Part shown: positions 21,469 to 31,900 of the stretch, piece after piece | Layout: every line of letters begins with the position of its first letter | How positions within the stretch are numbered: the first letter of the stretch is position 1 | NCBI RefSeq assembly: GCF_010111755.1 | Contig: NC_088957.1 | Span: 620,001-684,000 of the forward strand | From: Nakaseomyces glabratus | Taxonomy: Eukaryota; Ascomycota; Saccharomycetes; Saccharomycetales; Saccharomycetaceae | Direction of reading: 5' to 3' | DNA: 64,000 nucleotides | Notes under the pieces: generated by a model | What the model saw: only the letters and a program-made list of their open reading frames with translations | Told to the model about the DNA's origin: nothing | Database searches by the model: none | Translations under genes and position numbers: made by a program

Positions 21469-21773
21469 ATATTGTATTTGTTGGATGTAACACAGAATTT
21501 TGCGACTATCATTCTAGAAAATGCGTATAAAGTTATATTATTCCCTTGGAAAAATCAAAGTTAAATAGTAGTAACTTCGCAATAGTAATAGTCCTATCTA
21601 CATGGTAGCTATAGATTAAAAAATGTTGTTCTCATTGCCTGCTTGAACATTATAAGAGATTATATTCATAGATTACATTAACTATAATCTAATTGTGAGC
21701 TTGCTAGTCAACAATTCTACCAATCACTTGTGGATAACCAAATCGGATAATTATAACCAACTATAACTTCAAA
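21469..21773. other. Intergenic region tRNA-Leu to PHO23
   Basis: 305 bp of AT-rich sequence that must serve as upstream region for both the tRNA and PHO23. No distinct element recognised. Confidence 0.5.
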
Positions 21774-22724
21774 ATGAGCTCACCGGCGAACTTATTCCCG
21801 GGTCTTAATGATATAGTTGATGTTTTGGAAGAACTTCCTTTAGAAATCTCCAGATACTTCACACTGTTGCATGAAATTGATGCTAAATGTGTGTTGGCGG
21901 GACCAGCATTAGATGACAAAATAAAAGGCTTCTTAGAGAATGATCCAACTGAGAAACAAGACGAGATAGCACAAAAGGATAAACTTCAATCATTGGTTTC
22001 TATCAATCAGTTTTTAGAAGAGCTAATGCCATCCTTCGAAGAAAAAATGCATGTATCCTCAATAATGTTGGAAAGTTTGCAGAGATTAACCTCAAGAATG
22101 GAACTAGCGTATGAAGTTGCTATTAAGAACGAGGAAATACCTTACAGTCTGAGATTAGGTGTAGATAATCATCCAGCTATGCATCTGCACCATGAACTAA
22201 TGCAGAAGGTAGATCATAAAGCTAACTCGAAATCCTCACAAGCACAAAAGAGTGAATCCAGAAGGGAAGCTATGGCTGCTAATAGAAGAACAGATCCTCA
22301 GCAACACCAATCAACCAATAATAACAACAATTCAGCTAATGAGAAGTCGAACTCCGTACCTGCTCATAGCGATAATGCGAATACAAATAATAGAAAGCGT
22401 GCGAATAATGATAAAAATAGTGCAAATGGTAATGGACACTCTAATAACGATAACAAGAAAAGGAAGAGAAAAGTTACTACTACAACGACCCCATTGGGCT
22501 CCCACCCAAAGTCTTCTGGAAACATAAGGTCTCCAAGACCAAAAACAAACGAATATGGCGAGCCATTGTATTGTTATTGTAACCAGGTGGCATATGGTGA
22601 AATGGTGGGGTGTGATGGTGAGGACTGTGAATTGGAATGGTTCCATCTTCCATGTATAGGCTTTGAGACTATACCGAAAGGTAAATGGTATTGTGAGGAC
22701 TGTAAGAAAAAACTGGCACAATAA
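21774..22724 (+). CDS. PHO23: ING-family PHD-finger subunit of Rpd3L deacetylase
   Basis: Chromatin reader of the large Rpd3 histone deacetylase complex that binds H3K4me3. The 316 residues hold an N-terminal ING helical domain (about 5-130), a low-complexity Asn/Lys-rich linker (about 140-250) and a C-terminal PHD finger (about 260-312). The finger has the C4HC3 pattern YCYCNQ, CDGEDCELEWFHLPC and WYCEDC. Length fits S. cerevisiae Pho23 (330). Position between RPS7 and OCA1 matches YNL097C. The start ATG gives MSSPANLFPGLNDI, the normal family N-terminus. Confidence 0.96.
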   Translation: MSSPANLFPGLNDIVDVLEELPLEISRYFTLLHEIDAKCVLAGPALDDKIKGFLENDPTEKQDEIAQKDKLQSLVSINQFLEELMPSFEEKMHVSSIMLESLQRLTSRMELAYEVAIKNEEIPYSLRLGVDNHPAMHLHHELMQKVDHKANSKSSQAQKSESRREAMAANRRTDPQQHQSTNNNNNSANEKSNSVPAHSDNANTNNRKRANNDKNSANGNGHSNNDNKKRKRKVTTTTTPLGSHPKSSGNIRSPRPKTNEYGEPLYCYCNQVAYGEMVGCDGEDCELEWFHLPCIGFETIPKGKWYCEDCKKKLAQ

Positions 22725-23250
22725 CGTGAGTGTAGAATTTCACTCACAAAAGTTTACATTTTATACTTTAATTTGTTATAAATCTAATGACATATACGAT
22801 ATATATTTAGGAGGGATTGTAATCTTATTTAGATCACAACATTTTCACAGTCATTTTCATCTAATCCTAAGCGATAAAGAGGACTATCTTTTGAATTAAA
22901 ATCTTTAGATGCTTCTTGTAAAGTATATAGACACTCTGTTTGTACCTACAGTTAACTTATACCAAACGTAATAATACTAGAAGCTAGTTCAAAGACAATA
23001 AGTATGTCGTTAAGTTACTCTGTTATCCATCTATCTAATAGCTTGTAAGATCATTTCTAACAAACCAAAACTGAAGCGTGACTGAAATCACCTGCTTTAA
23101 GAGATCAGTCACTGCATAAAACCTCAGATGATCCTAAGATGGAGCTTAAGACAAAGCATAACTCAAATCAAGCAATAGTATATAAGCCAACTTTGGATCC
23201 ATACCCCTTGAAGCTTCATTTATGATTCCTGGGGCTAATAACTGTCAGTC
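22725..23250. other. Intergenic region PHO23 to OCA1 (RAS2 position empty)
   Basis: 525 bp with no GTPase gene, although RAS2 (YNL098C) sits between these genes in S. cerevisiae. An inverted repeat GTGACTGA-N19-TCAGTCAC lies at 23078-23112. The rest is AT-rich. Confidence 0.6.
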
Positions 23251-23904
23251 ATGGATTCGCCAACTTTAGAAGACAGAGAGAACAGTATCGAAGATTGTGA
23301 TGATGATGACGATAACATATACATAAATGAAGAGACGGAAGAAGGGCACGAGAAAGTGCTTGTTACGCATGCTCCTCAGGAAAGGATAGTTCCACCATTA
23401 AACTTTTGTCCAGTTGAGCGATATCTATACCGGTCTGGTCAACCCTCTCCTGTGAATTTTCCATTCTTATTAAATTTAAACTTGAAGACTATTGTTTGGT
23501 TAGCAAACGAAGAGCCACAAGACTCCTTGTTAGAGTTTTGTGATACTCATAAGATCAATTTACAATTTGCTGCAATAAATCCAGATGCAGGTGAAGATGA
23601 TAACCCTTGGGATGGTTTGACGGAGCATTCTATTATAAATGTATTACAGACAATTGTTACAAAAGAGAACTATCCTCTTCTTGTGTGTTGTGGTATGGGA
23701 CGTCATAGAACAGGAACTGTCATCGGTTGCTTGAGGAGGATAATGGGATGGAACTTGGCTAGTGTTTCAGAAGAATATAGAAGATTTACAGGAAGCAGAG
23801 GTGGTAGAATTCTTGTTGAACTATTGATCGAGGCATTCGATACTGCGCTTGTTGAGATTGACAAGAAAAATGCTCCTGACTGGCTCCTTACTTCATTGGA
23901 ATAG
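23251..23904 (+). CDS. OCA1: Oca1-like putative protein tyrosine phosphatase
   Basis: Member of the Oca/Siw14 atypical dual-specificity phosphatase family, linked in S. cerevisiae to oxidant-induced cell-cycle arrest and inositol pyrophosphate biology. The 217 residues start with an acidic tail (about 1-40). The catalytic domain follows (about 45-205) with the C-x5-R loop CGMGRHR at 147-153. The residue before the catalytic cysteine is Cys rather than the usual His, so the loop reads [10 protein letters not shown]. Length and motif fit Oca1 (YNL099C), and so does its position before MIC27. Confidence 0.93.
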
Positions 23905-24306
23905 AGTATACAACCTACTGTTGGCCTCTGCAAATTTCATTGCAGTAGCGTTATTTTAGTCACTCTTTGATTTGTATCCTCATTATTGTCCCAAAATACC
24001 CCGGTTCTTCTCATTTGCTCGAAGTAAATGAAGACATATAATTATGTTAAACTCTATTATGTAAAATACCACCATACAGGTAATACTAATCAGTGTCATC
24101 TTTATGGAGATGCGTTCCACTACAGTTGCGGATTACTTTCTCATTAAGACTCATGCTTTGATATAACTTTATAGACCCTATTGTAGAATATTTAAGAGAT
24201 ATACAACCGCGTTGTAGTGATGATAGGAATAAATAATAATAATTGACCAATTTTTCATACAATATCAACAGCCTCAGATATGCACATTTATGGAGGATAT
24301 TACAAA
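23905..24306. other. Convergent intergenic region OCA1 to MIC27
   Basis: About 400 bp of AT-rich 3' flanking DNA. No gene or structured element supported. Confidence 0.6.
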
Positions 24307-25023
24307 TTACCACTTATCTAGCTGCTCAGCTATAGACATTCGGACTCTATGAACAGCATCTTCACAATTGCGATAGACTGCTTGGCTAATGGTCTTCCTG
24401 GTATTTACTAGACCCTCCGTGTATAGTTGTCTTTTTGAGTCCTTGATAGCCTTAGTAACGTTCTTTGGTAGCACATCTCTCTCGCAAGTCTCCACGAATT
24501 TCGATGATGTCACAGGTAAGAACTTGTTGAAAGTGTAACCAGCTAAAAAGATGGGCAGTATGATTCTTGCCGGTACACTGGACATAAACATACCAAAAAA
24601 TGTAGGTTGCCCTTTAATAAGCAAAGCACCGTAACCCCAGTTAGTTGGATTGGTCAGTATTCTACCTGTGAAAAATGCACCCAGACCTAATAAACTAATA
24701 GGAGCCAGTAGTTCCTCATTCTCATATTTATCAACAAAAATATTTTTCTTTAGATACTGGACCCTATCATCAAGTTCATTCTTTTTGCGAGCTTTATATT
24801 CAGATATTTTGACATATGTTCTTTCATAGTACTTTAAGAACTTGTTTCTGTATTCTCCAATACGCTCAGTAACTTCTGGAATCTGTAAGACCTTGTACCC
24901 ACTTGGTAAATCACTAACCTTCACAGTTGGGATTTCCTTGCTTTCGGTAAAGAGCCTCTCTGTCCTTACCTTGTCTCCATCCTCGACCTTCTCACCAATA
25001 CTATCACCATAGAAGTTGACCAT
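24307..25023 (-). CDS. MIC27: MICOS complex subunit Mic27 (Apo-O family)
   Basis: Mitochondrial inner-membrane protein that helps shape cristae junctions with Mic10 and Mic60. The frame extends upstream to a GTG, but the ATG at 25023 gives the expected MVNFYG start and 238 residues, close to S. cerevisiae Mic27/Aim37 (234). Two hydrophobic segments (about 105-125 and 150-170) bracket a short loop with the conserved NPTNWGYG sequence. The central charged region ([20 protein letters not shown]) is helical. Position matches YNL100W. Confidence 0.92.
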
Positions 25024-25451
25024 GGCTCCCACTTAGCAATGCAATATTCCGCCAGTGATATGTGCCTTAGCTATGATGCTGCGCTACAATATTTACGCTG
25101 ATGTAGTCAGCATCTTGTCCCTTATATTGCATATAATTTTCTAATCATCGAGAGTCTTCCTTTAGCGATCGCGATGCCTTCGTGAAATTTTGAAAAATTA
25201 AGGATTGATTGGCCGATAAAATAAACTGGGGACTGGTTTATATAACAGTGTTCATGTAGCTAAATGTCTGTAGAGCGCACTATGTATAAGATATTGCGCA
25301 TTAGCCCAGTGTCACTCATGCTTGTTTATGTATAAATATGAGAATTAAAGCTAAAGTTGTTACTTTGAATATTAGTTGTGTCCTATGTCCTATAGCTTTA
25401 TAGAATAACGAAAACTGTCTGCGTAAATCAAATGTACATATTTTGAGAATG
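25024..25451. other. Intergenic region MIC27 to AVT4
   Basis: About 430 bp holding the MIC27 promoter and the AVT4 3' flank. Nothing specific recognised. Confidence 0.55.
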
Positions 25452-27653
25452 TTAATCGGTGACAAATATGCTCTGGTAGGAAGTGTAAACCATGCTAATA
25501 CCACCGAATATTATGAGTACGATATCTATAATTACCCTCCGTGACATGATTTTACCATTTGATCTTGGTAAGCTAGTACTTTTCAAATGGAGCATAGGAG
25601 GATACATGTATACTAGCGGTATACATGCAAACGAACCGATTATAGATAAAAACTTGTCCAAATTATCAGCACCCACACAAGCAATTGCAACAACCAGTAT
25701 TACAATTGAAGAACGCACAGCGTTCTTCATCCATTTGACTTTCCATGATGACTTACCCGAGCTCGTGTTGTGTTCAGTAGCATGTCCCTCTCGATCTGAT
25801 CTATTTACCCATCTGTCATATTGTTTGAATAACCCACTTTCAATAATTCTAATAGCTGGGAACATTTGTAGAGGCGTCGAAAGCATGATAGCTATCGAAT
25901 ATAGTAATTGGATGAGACTAACAAGAATATTTTTCTGTGGTAAATTTAGTAGAATTACGGTATCAACCTCAGAACCATAAGCTAAATAGCCAATTGTAGC
26001 CACAATTATAAAAACGACAGTAGTACAAATTATCACCAGTCCTAAAACTAGTGGAAACTTTTCGGGCTTTCTCATAGAATCTTGAACAGGAATGACTAGC
26101 CCTATACCTTCAAATGAGAAGATGGCAGTACCAATGAAAAGTGTCCATCTGCTATTGTTAATTCCAAAGATGACACCATCAGCAGGACTACCAGAAAGAT
26201 CATAAAATAAATGTTTCATGGAGAAAAAGACAACAATTACAAGGCCAACTAATATAAAAACATTGGCAAATAGGGAAGGTAACGATAATTTTGATATTTT
26301 TCTAACAAATGATAATGGAATAAAAAGCAGTAACTGACTTATCATCAAAAATGTAATCGACACATTAGGCAATTTGAAGACATGTTCACCAATGGCCTTT
26401 AAATTTCTGGCTGTAAAAATAACATAAACACTTGAGAATCCAAGCTGTGTTATGACCAAAGAAAATAGGATTAAATATTTCATAGTGGGACCATATAACT
26501 TTAATCCAATCCCACCAAATGATCTGACTTGGGCAGCAATTTTAGATGAAATTAGAAGATAATAGCACAAGTAGGAGTACAAACCGAAAAAGGCAAGCAT
26601 GAATATTGAGAAAAAAAGACCTCCATTGTTGAAAGCATTAGGTAGAAACAAAACACCAGTGCCAATAAAAGATTTTAGTAGTAAAAAGAATACTTTCCTT
26701 GTCGATGTAGTACCCTTGGGAGGTCCTTTTGCTTTCGTAGTCTGTGAAAGCAAATGTGAGCTCTCATCTAATGCATATGGCATGCCATCAACAGAGTAAA
26801 AATCATCTTCAAATGACTCACCAGCAAAATGCCCATACATGTATAGAAACTCAAGAAAGTTTTTGGTCAAAAAAGGCATTTTATCATCTTCTTCGTCATC
26901 TGTAAGCGCTTCATTAATGGATGGAGAAGAGTTATTGGGTGTGGTTGATGAATCTACATTATCGTTGCTCTTATTTAATAGTTTTTCTTTCCTCTTCTTA
27001 GTCACAATAAACTCTCTTCTAAACCCACCAGGGACATTTAACGAGCTTGCAGTAGACTGTCTCCGTTGACTTGATGCCACTGACATTACATCATCTGTCG
27101 ATTGCATGCGTTTTACGGGCGTCGGCATAGCCTTGGTTGCTACCTTATAGATATCTCTCGTAATATCACCACCCGCAGTACTGAGATTTGGATCGTAGCT
27201 CAAATCTGGCGTTCCAGTCCTGAGTTCGCTGTCATCCTTGGGTCTTACTGATGGGCCAGTGTTCACGTTTCCAAGCCTCCCCGCTTGGCTCACCGACGAT
27301 GGTCTTCTCCTCTCAGTGTAACTGCTGCTAATGCTACCGGTCATGTAAGTGTTCAGATAGTTCTTTCTCAACGAGTTCACAATCTGTTTTTCCTTCTGTG
27401 GATGCAAAGTCTTGAAATCTGGCGAGCCAATATCAACCATGACATGCCTGTTATCCATGGACGACGACACGGGTATGTTGATATTCTTGGCTGCCGTTGG
27501 TGTCAGCGCCATAGACATCGACCCACGCCTAAAGGACCCAGAATAGTTGCTCGTAGAATCATTATCGCGTCTTTGGGACTGCCTTATCTCCCTAGGCCCC
27601 ACCGTCGTGTATTCGGGATGTAATAAGCCCTTGTGTTCTTCACTTGAGCCCAT
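25452..27653 (-). CDS. AVT4: Vacuolar amino acid exporter Avt4
   Basis: Vacuolar membrane transporter of the AAAP/SLC36 type that exports neutral and other amino acids from the vacuole. The open frame runs upstream to a GTG; the ATG at 27653 gives MGSSEEHKGLLHPEYTTVGPREI and 733 residues (S. cerevisiae Avt4 is 713). Residues 1 to about 315 are hydrophilic and Ser/Arg-rich, likely a regulatory tail. About eleven membrane helices follow, starting with the conserved FFLLLKSFIGTGVLFLPNAF segment. Position between MIC27 and POL1 matches YNL101W; its ohnologue Avt3 is similar, so position decides the name. Confidence 0.93.
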   Translation of the reverse strand: MGSSEEHKGLLHPEYTTVGPREIRQSQRRDNDSTSNYSGSFRRGSMSMALTPTAAKNINIPVSSSMDNRHVMVDIGSPDFKTLHPQKEKQIVNSLRKNYLNTYMTGSISSSYTERRRPSSVSQAGRLGNVNTGPSVRPKDDSELRTGTPDLSYDPNLSTAGGDITRDIYKVATKAMPTPVKRMQSTDDVMSVASSQRRQSTASSLNVPGGFRREFIVTKKRKEKLLNKSNDNVDSSTTPNNSSPSINEALTDDEEDDKMPFLTKNFLEFLYMYGHFAGESFEDDFYSVDGMPYALDESSHLLSQTTKAKGPPKGTTSTRKVFFLLLKSFIGTGVLFLPNAFNNGGLFFSIFMLAFFGLYSYLCYYLLISSKIAAQVRSFGGIGLKLYGPTMKYLILFSLVITQLGFSSVYVIFTARNLKAIGEHVFKLPNVSITFLMISQLLLFIPLSFVRKISKLSLPSLFANVFILVGLVIVVFFSMKHLFYDLSGSPADGVIFGINNSRWTLFIGTAIFSFEGIGLVIPVQDSMRKPEKFPLVLGLVIICTTVVFIIVATIGYLAYGSEVDTVILLNLPQKNILVSLIQLLYSIAIMLSTPLQMFPAIRIIESGLFKQYDRWVNRSDREGHATEHNTSSGKSSWKVKWMKNAVRSSIVILVVAIACVGADNLDKFLSIIGSFACIPLVYMYPPMLHLKSTSLPRSNGKIMSRRVIIDIVLIIFGGISMVYTSYQSIFVTD

Positions 27654-28903
27654 ACCGTGCAATGAACGAGTCTCTCCACCACAACAAGTTTTCACAATAG
27701 TGCAGTGTGCTTTTAAGATTTATTATTTGTTTTTAAGCGTCTATTGTATCGATTATAACCTTCTGAAGAGTTTATTAATGAAAGAACAAGCTAATAACTT
27801 CCAGTTCTTTATTCAAGTTCACAAGTTAGGACTTCAACGCGATTTCTCTGCAACGCCATATTTCAGCATACGTATTTGCTGTTCTTTTGCAACCCTCCCC
27901 CCTGCGGTATCCCACTGGTCCCAGCCAGCTCCACCGTGATTCCTACGGCACACTCTTAGTTCATGCATGGAACTTGCTTACGAGTATTGTTCTATGCGAC
28001 TGATTTTCCTGGAAAGATTAATGAATTATGGAACTAATTAAAGCTAACAAATGCTCGCAGACCAGCATTATTCCTGCGGGTGTCTCTGTGTGTAATTTGC
28101 CAGGAAATTGACGGACGCGAAAGAATTTAATCTCTTTGTGATGATTCCACAGGGAGCTGCAGTGTTTTCTTGGGGGGTTCCTGGGCTTCTATCCGTCGAG
28201 TTTGCTTTTTTTGCTTCCAGTAAAAGGCTGGAGGCTGTAGCTATGGTGCCCCCACTGTGCAACGTAGGGCGAATCCGTGCTCGTGTTGTGCGGGGGCCTC
28301 CAGAGGGCCTCCGGGGGAGAGAGAAAGGCAGGAGAAGCGCAGGTAGAGAGCAATCTGTTGTCTGGGGTACTACGGTGGAAATAGTGTAATTGCAGAGGGC
28401 TCCAGTAAAATTAGGCATAGCTATTTACATCTATTAATTTTAGAAATTATGCTCCTCACAGAAAAGAGGGAAGGCATTTTAGAATTAAATATATAAATAT
28501 TAATGCTTGTGTTGGCACGATGGTTTCTTTGTCGGTTGCCTAAAAAGGCACTACAATACGGCGACAAGTAGTCCCAAAAGGGGAACTTGCTATTTACTAA
28601 CATTCCTTTACTTAAATTAGGGATCTAGAAGGGTGCACAGTGGCCGCCGTACCAGCACGCAAATGTTTATAAAGATCTGCTATTTCTCTGTGAGAAGTTA
28701 AGGTTTTTAAGAGAAACCATAGTAGCGCCTAGTGCTAATTAAAGAAAATTGATCACCCCCACACCATGCCAATGACGTATGGCAATAGCAGGATATAGCG
28801 TGATACATATGACGTCTTAGATATACATTCAGATGCTATATTATTAAAGAATGGATAGAGGTTGTATGGACTCGTATAAAGGATATGCCAAGCGCTTTGA
28901 GTC
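27654..28903. other. AVT4 upstream region with GC-rich block
   Basis: 1.25 kb between the AVT4 start and the POL1 stop. A markedly GC-rich stretch runs from about 28070 to 28400 and includes two GGGCCTCC copies three bases apart near 28293-28313. The open frames in the block on both strands look like by-products of GC content. TACTAAC followed by a TAG occurs at 28597-28620 but no matching gene is seen. Confidence 0.55.
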
Positions 28904-31900
28904 TTAGTTCATCATAAACTCAAATATCGTGGCCATGTCGACGTAACGACGGCCACAATCGCTAAGGTATTTTTGGACTATAGAGTGGTTTAGCTCTAGC
29001 AGATCACGGTTTTGCTCAGTTAAGGCGTTGATTGATGTATCAGATAGCTTCTCTGATGGGTAGTCCTGGTCTCCTTCCAGATACAGTGGTTTCAACTCAC
29101 GTTTCTTGTTCTTATCACAGTCAAATAGAGAATCGAAGAATAGTAGCTGGTTGTACAATTGCTTGTCGGTGTAACGGTAGTGCATCACACCCGTACAGCC
29201 ATCGTTGAGACATCTTTTACCAAACACGGATAGTTGTCGGGTGACATTGCCACATGTTGGATCATCGCACTGCAACCAGCCTGCATAATACAAAGAAATA
29301 TGTGATCTAATGGCTCTTTCTAGTTGGCACGTCATTTGCAATGGCGAGAATAAGTAATCACAACTTTTGCATTGCAAACCGTTGTAACAGTGTTGGTAGT
29401 AATTGGATGCAACAATACCACCGTATGGAAACTCTTTCTTACAATTTGGACAGTTCAAAATCAGGTTGGAACTATCTTTGAACCTTTCCATATCAGAAAT
29501 TGTGGTCTCTAATGGTTCCAATTCATTGCTATTAGATCCATGGCCATCGATGCCTCCACGTCTTAGATACTTCTTAGAATCAAGTCCCAATGCTGATATC
29601 AAACGTACAGAATCAAAACTATCAATACGTTCCAGTAATCTTTCTACGGGAGCATATATCTGTTTTTCAAGATAGAATTCTGGATCAGGTCTCAAGTTAC
29701 TACCTTTCATCATTACCTCATTTAAAGCATAGGCTCTCTCAGCAACGGATTGTGCTCCGCTGGCTTCTCCGTTTTCCACCTCAGCTGGCTTCGTGATGAC
29801 ATATGTGATAACGGTACCTGCTTTTACCATACGTCCAGTTTTCCTCATTCTAAGAGCGACTTGAACCGCTGGCATATTCTTACCACCCGGGTAGGCGCTC
29901 GGATCTTTGGATAACTTCGTATTGATCTTATACTTGTCAACTCTGATTTCGTCCTTTTCAATCTTTTCCCTCATGTCCTCGAGGTAATAGTACACTTCCT
30001 GCAATGCAGTCTCGGGATCTTTATCAGATAGGATGGTATTCAAAACATGAATGGAAATATCTCTGGATAGTGGACAGAACTCACGACGCTTCATATCTAA
30101 ACCCTTGACCTCCAAAACAGTTTCCTCCTTACCTTCCTTATTGATAGAAACATTCAAAGCAGCATACTTCTTCTTGGCGTGTAACAGTAACTTCTTGAAG
30201 ACATTATCGATGTCTATTTCCAGCAAGCGGTATCTTTCATTAACCAGTGTCTTAAAATTGTTACCAATTTTAATAGCATCGTGGTAATTATCACAGTTGG
30301 TATCAATCATGACAGAATCGGTATCACCATAAACAACAATTAGATTCATACTTTCTGCAAGCTGTCTGGTATTCATCAGAATTTCTCTACCTTTATTTGT
30401 CACCAACATGGCCAAAGGTCTAGCATAAAATCTACTGTTCACATAACCCAAACAACCATACATGGAGTTTGCTGTAAGTTTTAAGGCCTGTTGTCTAATA
30501 TCACATTGTAGACGCTTGTGTGGGTCTGTTTCAGTCTTCATGATCTTTTTAACTTCACGACGACGCTCAACCAAATTGGCTAGTAAGCGAGGTAAGACAC
30601 CTTGTGCTTTATCAGCTGAGGGTACTTCAGGAAGTTCATCGATATTTTCAACATCACGGTCAACTGTTGTAAAACAAATGTTGAACTCTTGAATAATAGA
30701 TGGATAAAGAGAATTGAAATCCATAACTAGCACATAGTTTGTATGGAGGCCCTTCTCAGGATCAAAAACCAAACCACCTTGGTATTTCGATTTTTTACTT
30801 GAACCTTCAGGTTCATCGCTTCCATCTTGTGCTCTTAATCTTTGGTTTCTCATCTTCTGAGTTTCCTTATCAGGTACAATGTAGCCATTTCTGGCAAACT
30901 CATGAAGAAGAATGTATTCATTTCTACCGGCCCTCGTACCTCCCAAAGTTTGTGACCAGGCATTACCAGCTAAATTTGTCAATTGCTTTGTTAAAGATAA
31001 TATCTGAATTCTAAAAGAAACTTCAGCAGCAATCTTACAGTTTGTGACATTCTCCTGTAGAGCCATCGTTAATAAATTCACATCATCTTGATATTGTGTA
31101 TTCTGGTAGTTGATTTCCAATGGTTTGTGATCAACTTGGCAGGTAACTTGATACATTTCAGCCAAATCCCAATTTTGACATTTAGGAGTTAGCGATTGAC
31201 CCATTTCATTACCAATATCACAAATCAATCTACCAGCAACCATCTCTCGGATAAACAAATGAGTTAGACCCGAATTGACCTTACCAAATTTATCCGGCCA
31301 GACTTTTCTGACTCTCCGGCCAATCGTACTAAAAGTTGGTATGTTAAATTCATGTAACCTATGCACAAGGACATCAAGATAGACACCTTCTAAACGGTGA
31401 CCGATGAGAACATCGGGATCCATTACTTTCATCATAGCACAAAAGCATGCCAGTAGTGTTTTCTCATTGTTAAATAAACGTACTTGCCCACCAAGTTTTT
31501 GTTTTGCTAATGTGGCTAGTCCAGGAGGAAAGCTAGAACCATGTGGAGGTCTCACTAATGTAACAATGTCTGTTGGATCTAAATTCTCCGGTATAGGTGA
31601 ATCTAATTTTAAATTCTTATAAGTACCCAGAGTGATAGATACTATTTCTTGCTTGTTTTGTTTTGGATTCATTACAGTTTGAATCGAAATTGATGTACAA
31701 TGTAATTCCGGCATTTCTTTAATATCAATAGGCTTTATGTCCTGTGGTCTGTTTATTAGTACTTCTATTGATGTATGTGATGCATTTTGTAAGGCAGAAA
31801 AGTCGCCACCTTTAATCTCTAACCAACAAGGACCCATTATTTTATTTTGTACAACGAAGCTTTCGAAAATATTGGTGTTGCCGCCAAAGACATGATGAAA

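Noticed and set aside
25492..25980. 162-codon open frame opposite AVT4
   Set aside because: Antisense of a membrane-protein gene; no independent evidence.
28597..28620. TACTAAC followed by TTAG, like a branch point and acceptor
   Set aside because: No donor upstream and only short frames downstream; likely chance.
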